Shown: in pieces, positions 22,797 through 33,528 of the stretch
Position numbering within the stretch: position 1 is the stretch's first letter
How the letters are laid out: every line of letters starts with the position of its first letter
Origin: Perkinsus marinus ATCC 50983
Taxonomy: Eukaryota; Perkinsozoa; Perkinsida; Perkinsidae
Length of the DNA stretch: 64,000 nt
Direction: 5' to 3'
Assembly: GCF_000006405.1 (NCBI RefSeq)
Contig: NW_003214659.1
Span: 356,674-420,673, forward strand
Translations under genes and position numbers: made by a program
The notes under the pieces: generated by a model
The model's database searches: none
Told to the model about the DNA's origin: nothing
What the model saw: the letters and a program-made list of their open reading frames with translations, nothing else

Positions 22797-25700
22797 ATGG
22801 GTGTATTGAGCCTCCCTGCTGGGGTAGTCCGATGGCTTATATCCCTGGGCGTAGTGAAGGAGAGAGTAGATCTTGGACAGGCCGAACAGGGGACGGAGCA
22901 GTCGGTGCAGTTGAGTCAGAGGACCAAGCAACAGCTTATGGGAGGGAGTATGATAGCTGAAGCTATTGCTGCGGTAGTAGTAGCGTTGAGTTTGGGCAGT
23001 GTTGGAGGAATATATGTTTGCTTTCCTCGGCTGAGCTTAGGAGTTTCCTCACTAATTATATAAGTTTACGTACGAGTAGAGATGTACTGGAATCGATGAG
23101 AATTTCCTCAGGATTTCCATTATGCATACGGAAAATTATGTTTGCAATTGCAGGTTCTGGACCGAGCTGGCGTTACTCCTAGCCCCTCGTTGAGATCAGC
23201 AATCTCGTCATCTGGGAATGCGAAGAACCCGTCAGTGAGGTGGAAGGTGGTGGCAGAGGCTTTGTCGGAGCACTTGGATGTCACCCTGGACGAGACCATC
23301 TGCCAAGACCTGGCAGCTGAGAAGGACGAGTCGTTGGCAGTAGAGCTGCTCTTGGAGGTAGAATGGAAAAACGTTTCTGGGTGGGGGCGTATTGGGCTCT
23401 ATACAGGTTTACACTGTTCTACGGGCTTATCAACAGCAGCATTCCAAAAGGACGGATAGGGGGAAGAGCATTGAGAGAAAAAGGGAGGGGTAGGACCGAG
23501 GGTCACTGTATAGAGTGTTGGAGGAATATATGTACATTTTCTCAGCTGAGCTTGAGAGCTTGCTCACTAATTATAGAAGTTCACATGAGAATTCGTATAG
23601 AAGTGTACAGAAACCAATGAGAAATTACAAAATTTTCTCAATGTCACCAACACATGCAGTTGATCATGTGCATATTTCCTCACATTGGATCTACTACTAG
23701 GTATGCTGCAGCGTCACGACGTAGGAGTAGAGAAACTAGTCCAGTTCGGACAGAAGAGGTAGCACTACTACTTGAGATGAATTCGGATTATCATCATCAT
23801 CATCATCATCGTAATTTCAGCCACGTGCTCGTGTGACTTCTCGGTCTGTATCACCGGCTGCGGTTGATGAAACCAGCACAGCAAGTGTGGGGAGTTCAAA
23901 GGCAACTGCTGAGCAGTCAACAGCACAGCCCCCGCCGCCCGTCGGTCCCACTACTGCTAGGAAGCGAATAACCCCTAAGGACTCTCCTACGGTCCAAGCT
24001 AGTGGTACGCAGAAGAGCCCGTCTGGGTCCCCTAGTGGAGAGTCGGACGTAGCGTTGGGAGGCTACACCTTTCTGACCAGCACAGAGCAGTCTCCAATCA
24101 AAAAAGAGGAGACCACCTCTGGCCTCCACGAGTCGGCCTTTCTTAAAGAGCTTGATATGGAGGAGTCAACACTACCTCCGTTGGACCCAGTCTTGGGCGT
24201 TATAGTCTCCACGGCTCTGACAACGTTACAACTAGCAAAACCGGGCTCGTTGGACGAGGCAGCGATCACGAGGATGGTCAGTAATGGCGAGATCTACCCC
24301 TTCACATCAGCGTCCCTTGTAAAATGGTTTACTGCTGTACTCCCGCATCGGATAACGGAAGTGTCGTTATCTACCTTGTGTAGGGTAGCAGTTCCTGCTC
24401 TTGATACTAATATGTACGGTAATGAGGTCAATGCTGCCGCTGCTGGTCTGCTGTACTTGGCAGCATCTCGGTGCCCAAGGGAAGACTACCTTGTGAATAC
24501 TCTGGCGAGGGAAGGGTACATCGAGAGCATCACGACGTGTATACGCAACAGTGATAATGAGGAGACTAGAGGCTCCCTGAGCTCGGCCGTTTTCCAAATC
24601 TGGCAACGGGATGGGGCCTCCTTGGTGACACTGTTCTCCTCCCATCTGGGCCGTACCCATTCACAGTTCCTTCCAGTAGCCCACAGTCTGGTGACCTCTC
24701 TGTCGCAGCATGGGGAGCCTTTCTACGCCTTATCCCCTGTAGTGGACTTCCTCCTAGATCAGCTGGTCAGAAGAAGACACTGTTGTTGTGCAGGGTGTGC
24801 CGCCCTCCTTGGGGAACTCTGGGTATCTGGTTTGATATCGGCTAAGGCCAACTACACAGAGCAAGCCGAGCAAGCTCTGCTCGCACTCCAAGAGAGGGCC
24901 TCACAGGGCTCTGGTGATGGGAGGGACCACCTCCCGTACGTTGCGGCCAGCACGCTGGTGTCTATACTGGAGTATGTGTGTCGGCAAGAGGATGAGGCCA
25001 TGGCACCAGCTGTGTGGAGGTCCCTGGTGTACTCCCTCATAGTGTCACTAGGCACTCCAGAGCTTCTTCCAGACTATTCTGATTTCATAACATCGTTGAT
25101 TTCGGAGGCCCTCCGGAAGCTACCGTGCCTCCCAGTTTGCGTCCTGTCGGAGCCGATCTGTAAGCTGTTTCTTGAGAGGAACGCGAGCGCTGACGAGATG
25201 ATTCCAATGAAGGAAAGTGAAAAGGACCTGTTGCTGTCTATAGTCCATCACCCCCGACTTACGGAGGCAGCCGCAGTAGAGGTGGGTCGAGTCGGCTGAG
25301 AAGCATGGGGCATCTTGCCGTGTTCAGGTTTTGAAGGTAGCATGCAAACACATGGTATCGGACCCTCCAGAGGTGGACAGTGTTGAATGGAAGATCGTTA
25401 AGAAACTGTCAACACGGTATGCGACCAGTGCGGCCTTTGCATCGGCAGCAGCGGAGCGATGTCTTAAAGAGGTCGGTGCCCAGTAGTGGTTTTGTCGTGG
25501 TAGGAGCCTCGTGGCTTACAGCAACAGTGCATGACATTGTGGGAAAATATGCACATGTGTTGGTAACGATATTCGAACTTTGAGGGAATTATTGTTGGTT
25601 TCTGTACACCAGAATTCGCATGTAAACTTTTATAGTGGGTGAGGAAACTCCTGAGCTCAGCTGCTGAGGAAAGCGAACATATATTCCTCCAACTCTGGTG

Positions 25701-28700
25701 CATAAGGTGGCTCTTAGATACTACCGTCCTTACTGCAAGGGCCAGGATCGGCTGACGCGGTGGTCTCTATTGTGTCTACCATGGCTAGTGCTGGCTCGCG
25801 AGGAGAGGACAGCCACCTCCGCTCCGTCGCCCTTGGCCTTATCACCGACTTGTGTGCTGCGTATCGCTCTACCTACGCCGCGCTCCATCCTAACCTGCTA
25901 CGGGCCTCTAGAGCCTTCCCGGAGTTGGAGGATCTCCAGGAGGACACCCCTGACCCTCAGACGGAGGCCTCTGATCTCGAGCAGGCTGCCCTGCCAGGAC
26001 CCTGCCTGGGCGTTGGGGGGCCGCTGGACAGTTTTCGCTCTAAGGCTGCTGCCCGTATAAGAGAGTTGGAGATGCAGATCGGCGTCATGGCTGAGAAGCA
26101 TAAGGAGAGGGAAGGTAGGGGTGGTAGAGTCTACCGTTGACATCGATTTTACGCCATGTGTAGATTCGTTGGAGTCAGCGATACGGGATCTGGAGGCTAA
26201 GGTGGACAAGGCTGCGGTAGGTGGTCAACTTCAGAGAGGCACCGAGTAGGGGAAGAACGCGCCTATCTCCCTGATTGACTTGGCCTCGCCAGGACATCTC
26301 CTGTCTCTAAGTTGGCCCTGCCCGTTAGTGCATCAGCCCGTGCGGCGGCCCCGCGGAAGCAGGAGAGCAGCGGCAGCCGCAAGTCGGTGCCAACGAGGTA
26401 TTCTATTCTCTTCCTGTTTAGTGTAGGAAAATTAGCACATTGTTAACTACATGTGTTGGTGACAATATGGAAATTCTGAGAAAAATTTAAGAATTTCTTA
26501 TTGGTTTCTGTACACTTCTACCCGAATTCGTTTGGTAATTCCTATAATAAGTAAGGAAACTCCTCCTAAGCTTAGCTGACGAAATGAACATGTATTCCTC
26601 CAACACTGTTCCTATTGATGATGAATTATGCCACTATTTCAGGAGCCCTCGAGTAGTGGGGGATCCTCCCACGAAAGAGATCACCAGATCCACCAAATCT
26701 CTTACGGAAGGTGGTGTTGGTCAATGTTGAGTCACCGTGCGATGAGTTCCTCAGATGATGGTGCCTTGAAGAGCGCGCGGCACAAGGGGGCCGTCCTGGT
26801 TCTGGAGGGAGCTGCGGCTGAAGAGTGCTCCAATTTGGTGAAGGCATTCGCCAAGCCGATGGAAGTTATGTATCTGCAGTAGGTCGTAGTAGTGTAGACG
26901 AAGTAGTGAGGGCCTCATCCTGGTAGGTGTTGCCATCAGAGTGTCAGTCGATCGTCTCTCAAGCATCCCCGTCATAGTTCCTCTCGAGGGCACCAGGTGG
27001 GGTGACCTTCCGGTGTCCCGGCTATCGTGTACTCTCAGGACACATCGCCAGCAATAGCACTCCTGAACCTCCTCACGTTCTTGCGTGATGCGAAGATCAT
27101 ACCTCACATAACGCCTCGAGCTGTGGCTGGTGGGATTCCTTTACATATTTTCACTATCATGTGCCTCCTCAGAGGAGTTCATATCGAGTATGGAGCACCC
27201 AATACGGCTGCCTCAAGCCATAGAGCTCATCGCCCAATGCGCCTTCTATGGCGTGGACCCGCTGGAGTGCAGACCATGGTCACAATGGGTACCCGAAGGC
27301 CGCCTCTCCGGAGCGTCTCAATACTCTTTCAGGGTGTCCTCGTTCCTTTGCCGGAGCATCAGGAAGCACGGCAGTTGCAGAGTATGCTGCAACACCTTAT
27401 GAATCTGGCGACCCTGCCTGGGGGGGCTAGAGGGGCGAGCGATAAGATGAGCATGAGCTCAGACGAGTGGGCCGCGGCGGTAGGCCCCTCCTGGACTTTG
27501 ACGGAGTACGATGTGGTACAGGTCCGCAAACTGGTCCGCCGTTATGTACGATCGGCTATTGAGTCGTTTGATCCGAGCAGTAGAGAGCTGTCGGGTAGGG
27601 GGTCAGGTTTGTTTATTTGGAAAGCTGGCCTTGCTCCTGTAGACGAGCCCATGATCCCTCCTGGCTTTGCCTTGTCGCCTGATGGTAAATCTATATATGT
27701 TGCGGACAAGTCGTGGAACCGAGAAGGAAGGACTGCCTCCCGGAAACAGCAGCAGCAAACGGCAGAGTCCAGACAACCGGTATGACTGCGCTTACTCGTC
27801 CAGTTTAGGGGGGAGGGCGTCAGGTGCATACGGAGTTGCTGTACAACATGGCCTCGGCATCCTCCGATGCTAGTCTTGACTCGTCCTCGGGGGGCCAACG
27901 GCTCCATAGTAGCGGTAAAACAAAGGGACATTCTGGAAAGCATCGGTGAGCCGATCGGTGGTGGACTCGGGAGAATGGTCCGTCTGTCGTAGGGCGGGGA
28001 GTGTACTGAGCCTTGCTGGGGGCTTGGCCGCACCTACGAAGACGCTACCGGAAGAGGCCGACAAATTTCTGCTTAGTCACGACCGAGCGCAGAGAGTCCT
28101 CGGAGAGACCTGGCTGAATAGGGCTACTCAGACGATACATAAGTAGTCGTTGGCACTGGAGGCACACACTTGGTGAAGTCACTCGTAGGCATTTCCTGCA
28201 AACACAATCTGGTGATGTGGACGCATGTGCTGGGCTTCGGCTACCAGCCTTTACCAAGTGCCTCACTGGCTTCCTCAAGCTCCTGCCTGATGTTAGTAGT
28301 GCGAAGTTGCTCTTTCGTAGAGTGGCTGGGGCGGGCTCCCAGGAGGTGGACGTTGGAGGCCTCGGACGGGCAGTCCTGGCATCGGCCTGCGTCACACCAT
28401 ACGGTCAGGCTGCTATCAAGGAGTGGCCCTCGGCCTTGCAGGTAAACGCTAGATTTGGTATTGCTCTGGAGTATGGGGTTCTATTCAGCTCATGGATGAG
28501 CATCCTGATGTTCTGCTGGATGTAGGGGTGCAGGCCCTCTACCAGCGCGATTTCAAGGACCTCGCTGCCTTGAGGTCCAGACTGCATCATTTCAGTGCGG
28601 GCTCATTGCCACAGCAGACACCGGACCAGATGAGGTGCCGTTTGGGGTTTTTGAGGGTTGTTGCTGAAGGTGGTCGTTGCAGGAAGGATGTGGCTGAGCT

Positions 28701-29354
28701 CCAAGGAGTAGTGGTACGCTCCGGAGCCGTGCCCATGAGCATGCCGATGGATGAAAGTGAAGGGGGCAATGACGACTCGAAGACGTCTATAGCCGAGCCG
28801 ACCAACCCAGCAGTCGCTAATACACCGAAAGTGGAGGAGGCCACCGAGGGCTCCCAGCCAGCAAAGGAGGATGTCCAGACTGGTCCTCCGCCCCAGACTG
28901 AGAGGTGAGATCCGCTTTTAGAGAGGGTAACGCTGTATGGTAGCGGCTTTGCTCAGTCAACTTGTTGAGGGTGAGTTAGCTGATGAAGCTAAGGTTGAGG
29001 GACCCGTCCCAGCGAGTCCGGAGGCGAACAACGAGGATGCCGCGGAGGTCAATAGGTGCGCTCTAATTGGGCTAGGTGTTTGTGTCCAGTCTGGATATGC
29101 TCAGCCCTGATTCGTTGAATGAAGACCAGCAGGGGAAAGGCAGAGGATCGGGATTGCCCGAGTGAGAATTGCTGCCCATGTCTATCTATGTATTTTCCTT
29201 GGGATTGGTCTGAATATGACTTTTTAGGTCCGTTAGTGTTGTCGAGCAGTCCTCAGCTGAAGTCCTTGGCGAAACAGCAGGTGAGAGCGAAGAGGCTCAA
29301 GTTTCCAATGCTGAGGGCGCTGAGGATAACCTCGCTGGAGACCCATCGCCGTGA
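22797..29354 (+). CDS. Large protein with CH-like N-terminus, helical repeats and acidic tail
   Basis: Multi-exon gene; I do not recognise the full-length family. Well-supported exons: 22797-22973, 23154-23357, 23821-25281, 25328-25475, 25746-26114 and 26164-26216, then further coding blocks to a stop at 29354 (for example 27180-27290, joined across a 45-nt intron to 27336-27778, and 28490-28908). The N-terminus (LPAGVVRWLISLGVV, then GGSMIAEAIAAVLDRAG, then RWKVVAEALSEHLDV) has the pattern of calponin-homology-like domains of axonemal proteins. A Ser/Thr-rich linker follows, then an alpha-helical ARM/HEAT-like region (about residues 200-650). The C-terminal exons are Glu-rich. Four R1 copies lie in its long introns. 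A cytoskeletal or flagellar role is inference only. Confidence 0.6.
22998..23150 (+). repeat. R1 copy in intron 1 of the CH/helical-repeat gene
   Basis: Forward R1 copy filling most of the 180-nt intron 22974-23153. It begins AGTGTTGGAGGAATATATGT and continues with CTCGGCTGAGCTTAGGAGTT. Its right end is diverged and runs almost to the 3' splice site (TTGCAATTGCAG), so the element may contribute the acceptor region. Confidence 0.75.
23514..23686 (+). repeat. R1 copy in intron 2 of the same gene (best-preserved copy)
   Basis: Forward R1 inside the 463-nt intron 23358-23820. Left end AGTGTTGGAGGAATATATGT; right end CATGTGCATATTTCCTCACA. The right end read backwards (TGTGAGGAAATATGCACATG) resembles the left end, giving imperfect inverted repeats of about 20 bp. 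This copy is useful as the family reference. Confidence 0.85.
25536..25695 (-). repeat. R1 copy, reverse orientation, in intron 4
   Basis: Reverse R1 inside the 270-nt intron 25476-25745: starts TGTGGGAAAATATGCACATG and ends ACATATATTCCTCCAACTCT. It shows that the family sits in introns in both orientations. Confidence 0.8.
26421..26606 (-). repeat. R1 copy, reverse orientation, in a later intron
   Basis: Reverse R1 inside an intron of about 245 nt that opens GTATTC near 26397 and closes TTTCAG near 26640. It starts GTGTAGGAAAATTAGCACAT and ends GTATTCCTCCAACACTGTTC. Confidence 0.8.
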
Positions 29355-29553
29355 GATTTCTCGCGATCGATACCTCTTTTGAGTGTTCTTCATATGGAGA
29401 CTATAACTTGGTGCATCTCAGGGAAGTGGATTCTGTCCAAGGACTATAATTAAATATCAATTCGTGAGGCGTCGAGTAAGAGATGGTAGCACCTATTTGA
29501 GGATCTTCAGGTATTCTACCAGAGATTCCTAGTGAGATTATTCTGTCATTGTC

Positions 29554-29754
29554 ATGCGTCCATTATTATATTTGTTGTTAGTATTGGGAAGTATGTTGTG
29601 TTACTCGAGTATGTTGTCAAACCTGGTTGCGTATGCTCAACTTGATGGATATAATCAGAGACTTTCACGTTGTGAATTTTCTCTATACTTCACACGTGAT
29701 TTTGCTGACATTCAAGTAACCGCGACGAGAACTTATTCACCTCACTTCGATTGA
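29554..29754 (+). CDS. Small putative secreted protein, 66 aa
   Basis: Single-exon ORF. Residues 1-28 form a textbook signal peptide (MRPLLYLLLVLGSMLCYSSM, then a likely cleavage after AYA). The mature part would be about 38 aa with one Cys and no recognised domain. The stop codon overlaps the left arm of the hairpin at 29753, so the transcript may end in that structure or the frame may be a remnant. Unlike most genes here it needs no intron. Confidence 0.4.
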   Translation: MRPLLYLLLVLGSMLCYSSMLSNLVAYAQLDGYNQRLSRCEFSLYFTRDFADIQVTATRTYSPHFD

Positions 29755-29842
29755 AGAGTGTTACAGCATAGTCGTCCAATCTCAAATATATATAAATAAT
29801 GGAGCCAATTTATTCTCAGACGACCGTGCTGTAACACTCTTC
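29753..29842. repeat. 24-bp inverted repeat with 42-nt AT-rich loop
   Basis: Left arm 29753-29776 (GAAGAGTGTTACAGCA...) pairs with right arm 29819-29842 with only two mismatches. A third, degenerate arm-like copy (CAGTGTTGTAATACTCCTTC) lies about 20 nt further on. Typical of a foldback MITE. Confidence 0.8.
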
Positions 29843-29886
29843 AGTACAAATGAGGTTAGAAGACAGTGTTGTAATACTCCTTCATG

Positions 29887-30085
29887 ATGCATCAGAGAGA
29901 GGAACACTAGTTCTACAATATCGCCACTGACATTCAGATTGGCTGGGACGTAGTTTGTATCATCATTGCAATGAACAGTATTCGCTGTATCAGAGAGAGG
30001 AACACTTGTTTCTGCGTTATCCCCACGGATAATCGGACTGGGGCGGCAGATAGGGTCATCATTACAGCTGTTAGTGGAATGTTGC
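29887..30085. repeat. Direct repeat, two units of about 100 bp
   Basis: Two units begin TGCATCAGAGAGAGGAACAC and TGTATCAGAGAGAGGAACAC and stay alignable to the shared block ATCATCATT. Read on the minus strand, both units encode similar peptides with a C-N-D-D start and a VPLSD motif, suggesting a decayed repeat-containing protein. Confidence 0.6.
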
Positions 30086-30272
30086 CGGTATGGTTTGTCT
30101 CACAGCTAATGGCCACGTAGTAGCTACTGCAAGTCTAGGAATATATCGGCACAGAATTAGGAGCGCCAGAGCACTCAACTAACCCAATCTGTATTGGATG
30201 AAATCGTTGGCGACTATACACCACATGAGGATGCTCGCATAGACGATTTAACATGAATAGTTAGAGGCTACT
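30073..30272 (-). repeat. R2 repeat, intergenic copy
   Basis: About 200 bp similar to the segment inside the RPP0 intron. Shared blocks on the plus strand: TTGCCGGTATGGTTT, CAGCTAATGGCCAC, TAGGAATAT, CGGCACAG and GCGACTATACACCAC. On the minus strand the frame homologous to the RPP0-intron copy is broken by two stops. Confidence 0.85.
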
Positions 30273-30555
30273 CATGTACTCATCCGGAGAAAACACAAAC
30301 TTGTAGGTGCGTCAAAATCACCGGCATCTCACAAGATGAGGCACAAGCGCGAACACGCAACAAGAGCTATGTGCACACGAACAGGTCGACAACACTATCG
30401 ATGGAGAACAGTCGAGGGAGAGTGTGCATAGCAACCATCACTAGCCAACACAACAAAGTGTGTTATCCTCGCAGGTGCATAAAGCAACCTTTTAGCAACC
30501 ACAGAAGACCCATCTGGCAGGTGAGAGTATCAACGGGTCATCATTAGAGCACGCC

Positions 30556-31815
30556 TTAGTCGAAGAGGTCGAAATCCATTTCCTCATCCTCCTCTTCTTC
30601 CTCCTCAGCAGGAGCAGCAGCGGCCTCAGCCTTGACCTCACCAGCAGCAGTAGTACCAGCAGCGGGGGCAGCGGAAGTGAACTTGGAAGGATCCTTGAGG
30701 AATTCCTGAGAAACGAAAACATAATATCATTCAGCGAATGGAGTTAAAACGCATCAGAACGATCAGTTTGTTGCCGGTATGGTTTTTCTTCCAGCTAATG
30801 GCCACATAGCAGCTACTGAACGACTAGGAATATACCGGCACAGCATTAGGAGGGCCAAGGCACTCAACCAACGCATACTGTATAGGAGAGAACCGTTAGC
30901 GACTATACACCACGTGAAGGTGCTCGCATAGACGGTTACTGCGAGTATGGTTAGAGGCCACACTGCAATCCCTCCAAAAACCAACGAGCGACAGGAATCC
31001 CCTAATACCTTGAGCTGCTCGATTTCGGGGAAGGTGAAGTCGACGTCGGAACACAGAGCGGCGATGTTCCTGAAGGCGTTGTTGATAGCATAAGGCAGAG
31101 TGGCCTCGCTGGGGATGCCGGCTTCACGAGAGAAGGCGGCAAAGTAGGTAACACCGTGCATGAACTTCTCAACAAGATCGTCATCGCTGATATCCAGAGC
31201 AGCGGCATCATAGACCTCACCGTTGTCGTAGATACTCTCAAGCTCGACACCGTACTCGAAAGGACGGATGTTCAACTTCATGAGAAGGGCCTGCTGAGAG
31301 GCAGTAACCTTCTGACCCTTGGTGACAAGAGCGACATCGTTGGAGATCTCAATGGAACCCTTGACAATCTTGGTGGCGATGTTCAAAGCCTGGAAGAAGT
31401 TAGTCTGAGAGGGGTCCAAAGAGGTGGGACCAGCAGGGATATCGACATTGCACTGAGCAACCATACCAGCCTTAGCCATAGCGGGAACCTTGTGCTGGGA
31501 GATGACCTCACGAATCTCGTCAATAGGAGCCATGCAGAAGATAAGACCGATGTTACCCTTGATGACATTCAAGAGATGGCCGAGATCAGCGTCGTGCTCC
31601 TCCTCGTATTGTCTGAGGGCGGTACGGAGCATAGTGTTCTTACCCATGACTATGATGGCCTTGCCACGGAGAGCAATACGGATCTGCTGCAACTGGTTGG
31701 ATCCGACATGGTCAACGGAGGCGATGAGGATCTTCTCGCAAGTGTCGAGTAGGTTCTTCACCCTATCGAGGTAGGCGGTCTTCTTAGCAAGCTTCTTGGG
31801 ATCACGGGGTGCCAT
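30556..31815 (-). CDS. RPLP0: Large ribosomal subunit stalk protein P0 (uL10)
   Basis: Base of the ribosomal stalk that recruits translation factors. Exon 1 31815-31009 and exon 2 30705-30556, intron 303 nt, 318 aa in total. Exon 1 shows the conserved rRNA-binding part (YLDRVKNLLDTCEKILIAS, GKNTMLRTALRQY, GNIGLIFC) and the archaeo-eukaryotic insertion (PAGPTSLDPSQTNFFQALNI). The join EIEQLK/EFLKDPSKF restores the family sequence. Exon 2 encodes the Ala-rich hinge and the acidic tail ending EEMDFDLFD, the shared P-protein C-terminus. Start ATG 31815. The intron carries an R2 copy and is open in frame for 81 more codons. Confidence 0.96.
30771..30967 (-). repeat. R2 repeat copy in the RPP0 intron
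   Basis: Homologous to 30073-30272, same orientation. Here the frame contiguous with RPP0 exon 1 is open and hydrophobic (AVWPLTILAVTVYAS, LSALALLMLCRYIP). The peptide matches the other copy over WCIVAN, LSALALL and CRYIP, so the ancestral unit was probably coding. Confidence 0.85.
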
Positions 31816-32690
31816 ACTGCGTGGGGACTGCGAGCTAACGGCTCTACAATCAGTTTAACCACTGAAAGGTATGGATAATTATAAAGAAGACCACACCCGA
31901 GAAAAATAGATCACGTGATCGATTATGCATAGCGGGATGACGCAACGGCGCATATTCAGCGCGTGGCTCATGGCGGAACTCCATAACTTCAACGCGATAC
32001 CTTTTTCTGTTGACTGGATAGAGTTGATAAACATTTCAATTATGGCTCGTACAATCTACCATGTCAAACGTGTATAATTTAGTTTCCACCCAAAAAACAC
32101 GGTAGAAGTTTGCGAACACCACATTTCACCGTTTGGCCTTCTGGAACTCTTTTGACTGGTCAAGATTGATCTATGTTGCCATCTGGAGGGCGATTTTTCC
32201 CTGAGGGATTTACTTTTCGAGCTCGAGGTTACCACTGTTGAGCGATGTACAAGCTAATCTCTATGAAGCACGGAACTGTCGAGGACGTTGACTCCCTCAC
32301 TAACTGGATGGAGCGCAGGGTAATGCTGTGGAAGTAAATGCCCATATTGCAGCGAATACTTGTAGAGGAGGAGTAGGCTCGAAGAGGAGCAGTGTGTATA
32401 GAGAATGTCGTCGAAGGTGATGTAATCCCACAGGCCTCCAGAGATAGTCGTGGCACAAGCGGATAGAGAGAAGACAGCGCGGTCGCTGAACATGCTGAAC
32501 GTCCTTTCGCAGATGTCGATTTCCAATGAAGGTGATATGTCATTGTGGGTGGTATTGTCGGAGGTCCCGATCGGGTAGTCTGACGAAAGATTCCCAACGA
32601 GCTAGTCCAAGTAGTCTAGTCGGGATAGTCATCGGCATGTGAGCAACTGAGTCATCATAGGCCAGTGCTGGTCAGCATTTACTCCTCAAG
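31816..32690. other. RPP0 5' flank and unresolved sequence
   Basis: The first 100-200 bp upstream of the RPP0 start is the expected promoter and leader. Minus-strand ORFs at 32229-32597 show no conserved motif and I do not call a gene. Confidence 0.4.
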
Positions 32691-32699
32691 AGACCGCTG

Positions 32700-33360
32700 C
32701 ATCACCCCTCGTTTCGAAAACCCTTGAGAGAAGGAGAATTCCTCGTCTTCAACGTCACTAATAGCGATGGTAGTAGCTAGTGGGATGCGGCAACCGCGAC
32801 CAGATCATATCAGAGGGACTACGATGTGGTCTTGATGGTAGGCATATGGACTGTGAGAGAGGTCATATTATTGGGCTTGCTGGAGGCAAGCTGGATGACG
32901 GTAGAAGGTACTGCTACTTGCTGTCAAAGACTGCTATTGGGATGTTCGGTAAACTTGGGCTGAGTCGAAGTTGATTCTGGAAGCGCTAGAATCGATTCTA
33001 GGGTTGAGATGAATTGAAACGCTGTCTTTCGGAACGTTTGTGACGCCCACATGAGATGAAGTGTGTGTTTCAGTGGAGACTTTTTCAGCCTCCCGTCCGA
33101 GCTGGAGAGATAAAGAGGACAGGGATGAGACGAGGTAGAACAGATAGTAGATACTGTTGCCAGCGGAGAGTGACTAAAGGAGGGGATTATCATCCGTTCA
33201 CACTTGCTGGAGTTGATATTGTCCTAGCCCTCCCGCCGAACTTGTAGAAGAGGTTGTCGGACTTCCAACCGTCGACCCTAGCTGTGGTGGCGGCTACTAT
33301 CGATGCGGAGTTTGTGTCACCGCTAGCGAGGCTGAGGTGTGGTATGAGGCATGCCCTACA
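32700..33360 (+). CDS. Possible small spliced Cys-containing protein
   Basis: Coding-like plus-strand blocks. Around 32805-32905 the frame reads SEGLRCGLDGRHMDCERGHI. From 33056 it reads MKCVFQWRLFQPPVRAGEIK and reaches HPFTLAGVDIVLALPPN. A 39-nt GT-AG intron after that could join CGGGYYRCGVC and a stop near 33354. No family recognised and the first exon is not secure. Confidence 0.32.
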
Positions 33361-33528
33361 TGAAATGGACGAGGTTTTCAAGTAGTTCTGGTAGTGTTTC
33401 GTTATCAGTCACGGCTCGGGGGCGGGGACTGATATGCGTATATTCCCCGTCTTCTTCCTCCTATTCAAAGGTGTTCTCTCTCATGAGAAGATGCTCTCAT
33501 TCGTGTGTTGTTGAAGTTTAGTAAAGTT

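Noticed and set aside
27027-27247. Continuous frame running from 27027 through to 27785
   Set aside because: Its left part is a shadow: the real exon at 27180-27290 is in another frame and joins at 27336 through a 45-nt intron.
31156-31752. 198-codon ORF on the plus strand
   Set aside because: It is the antisense of RPP0 exon 1, open only because of codon bias in that highly expressed gene.
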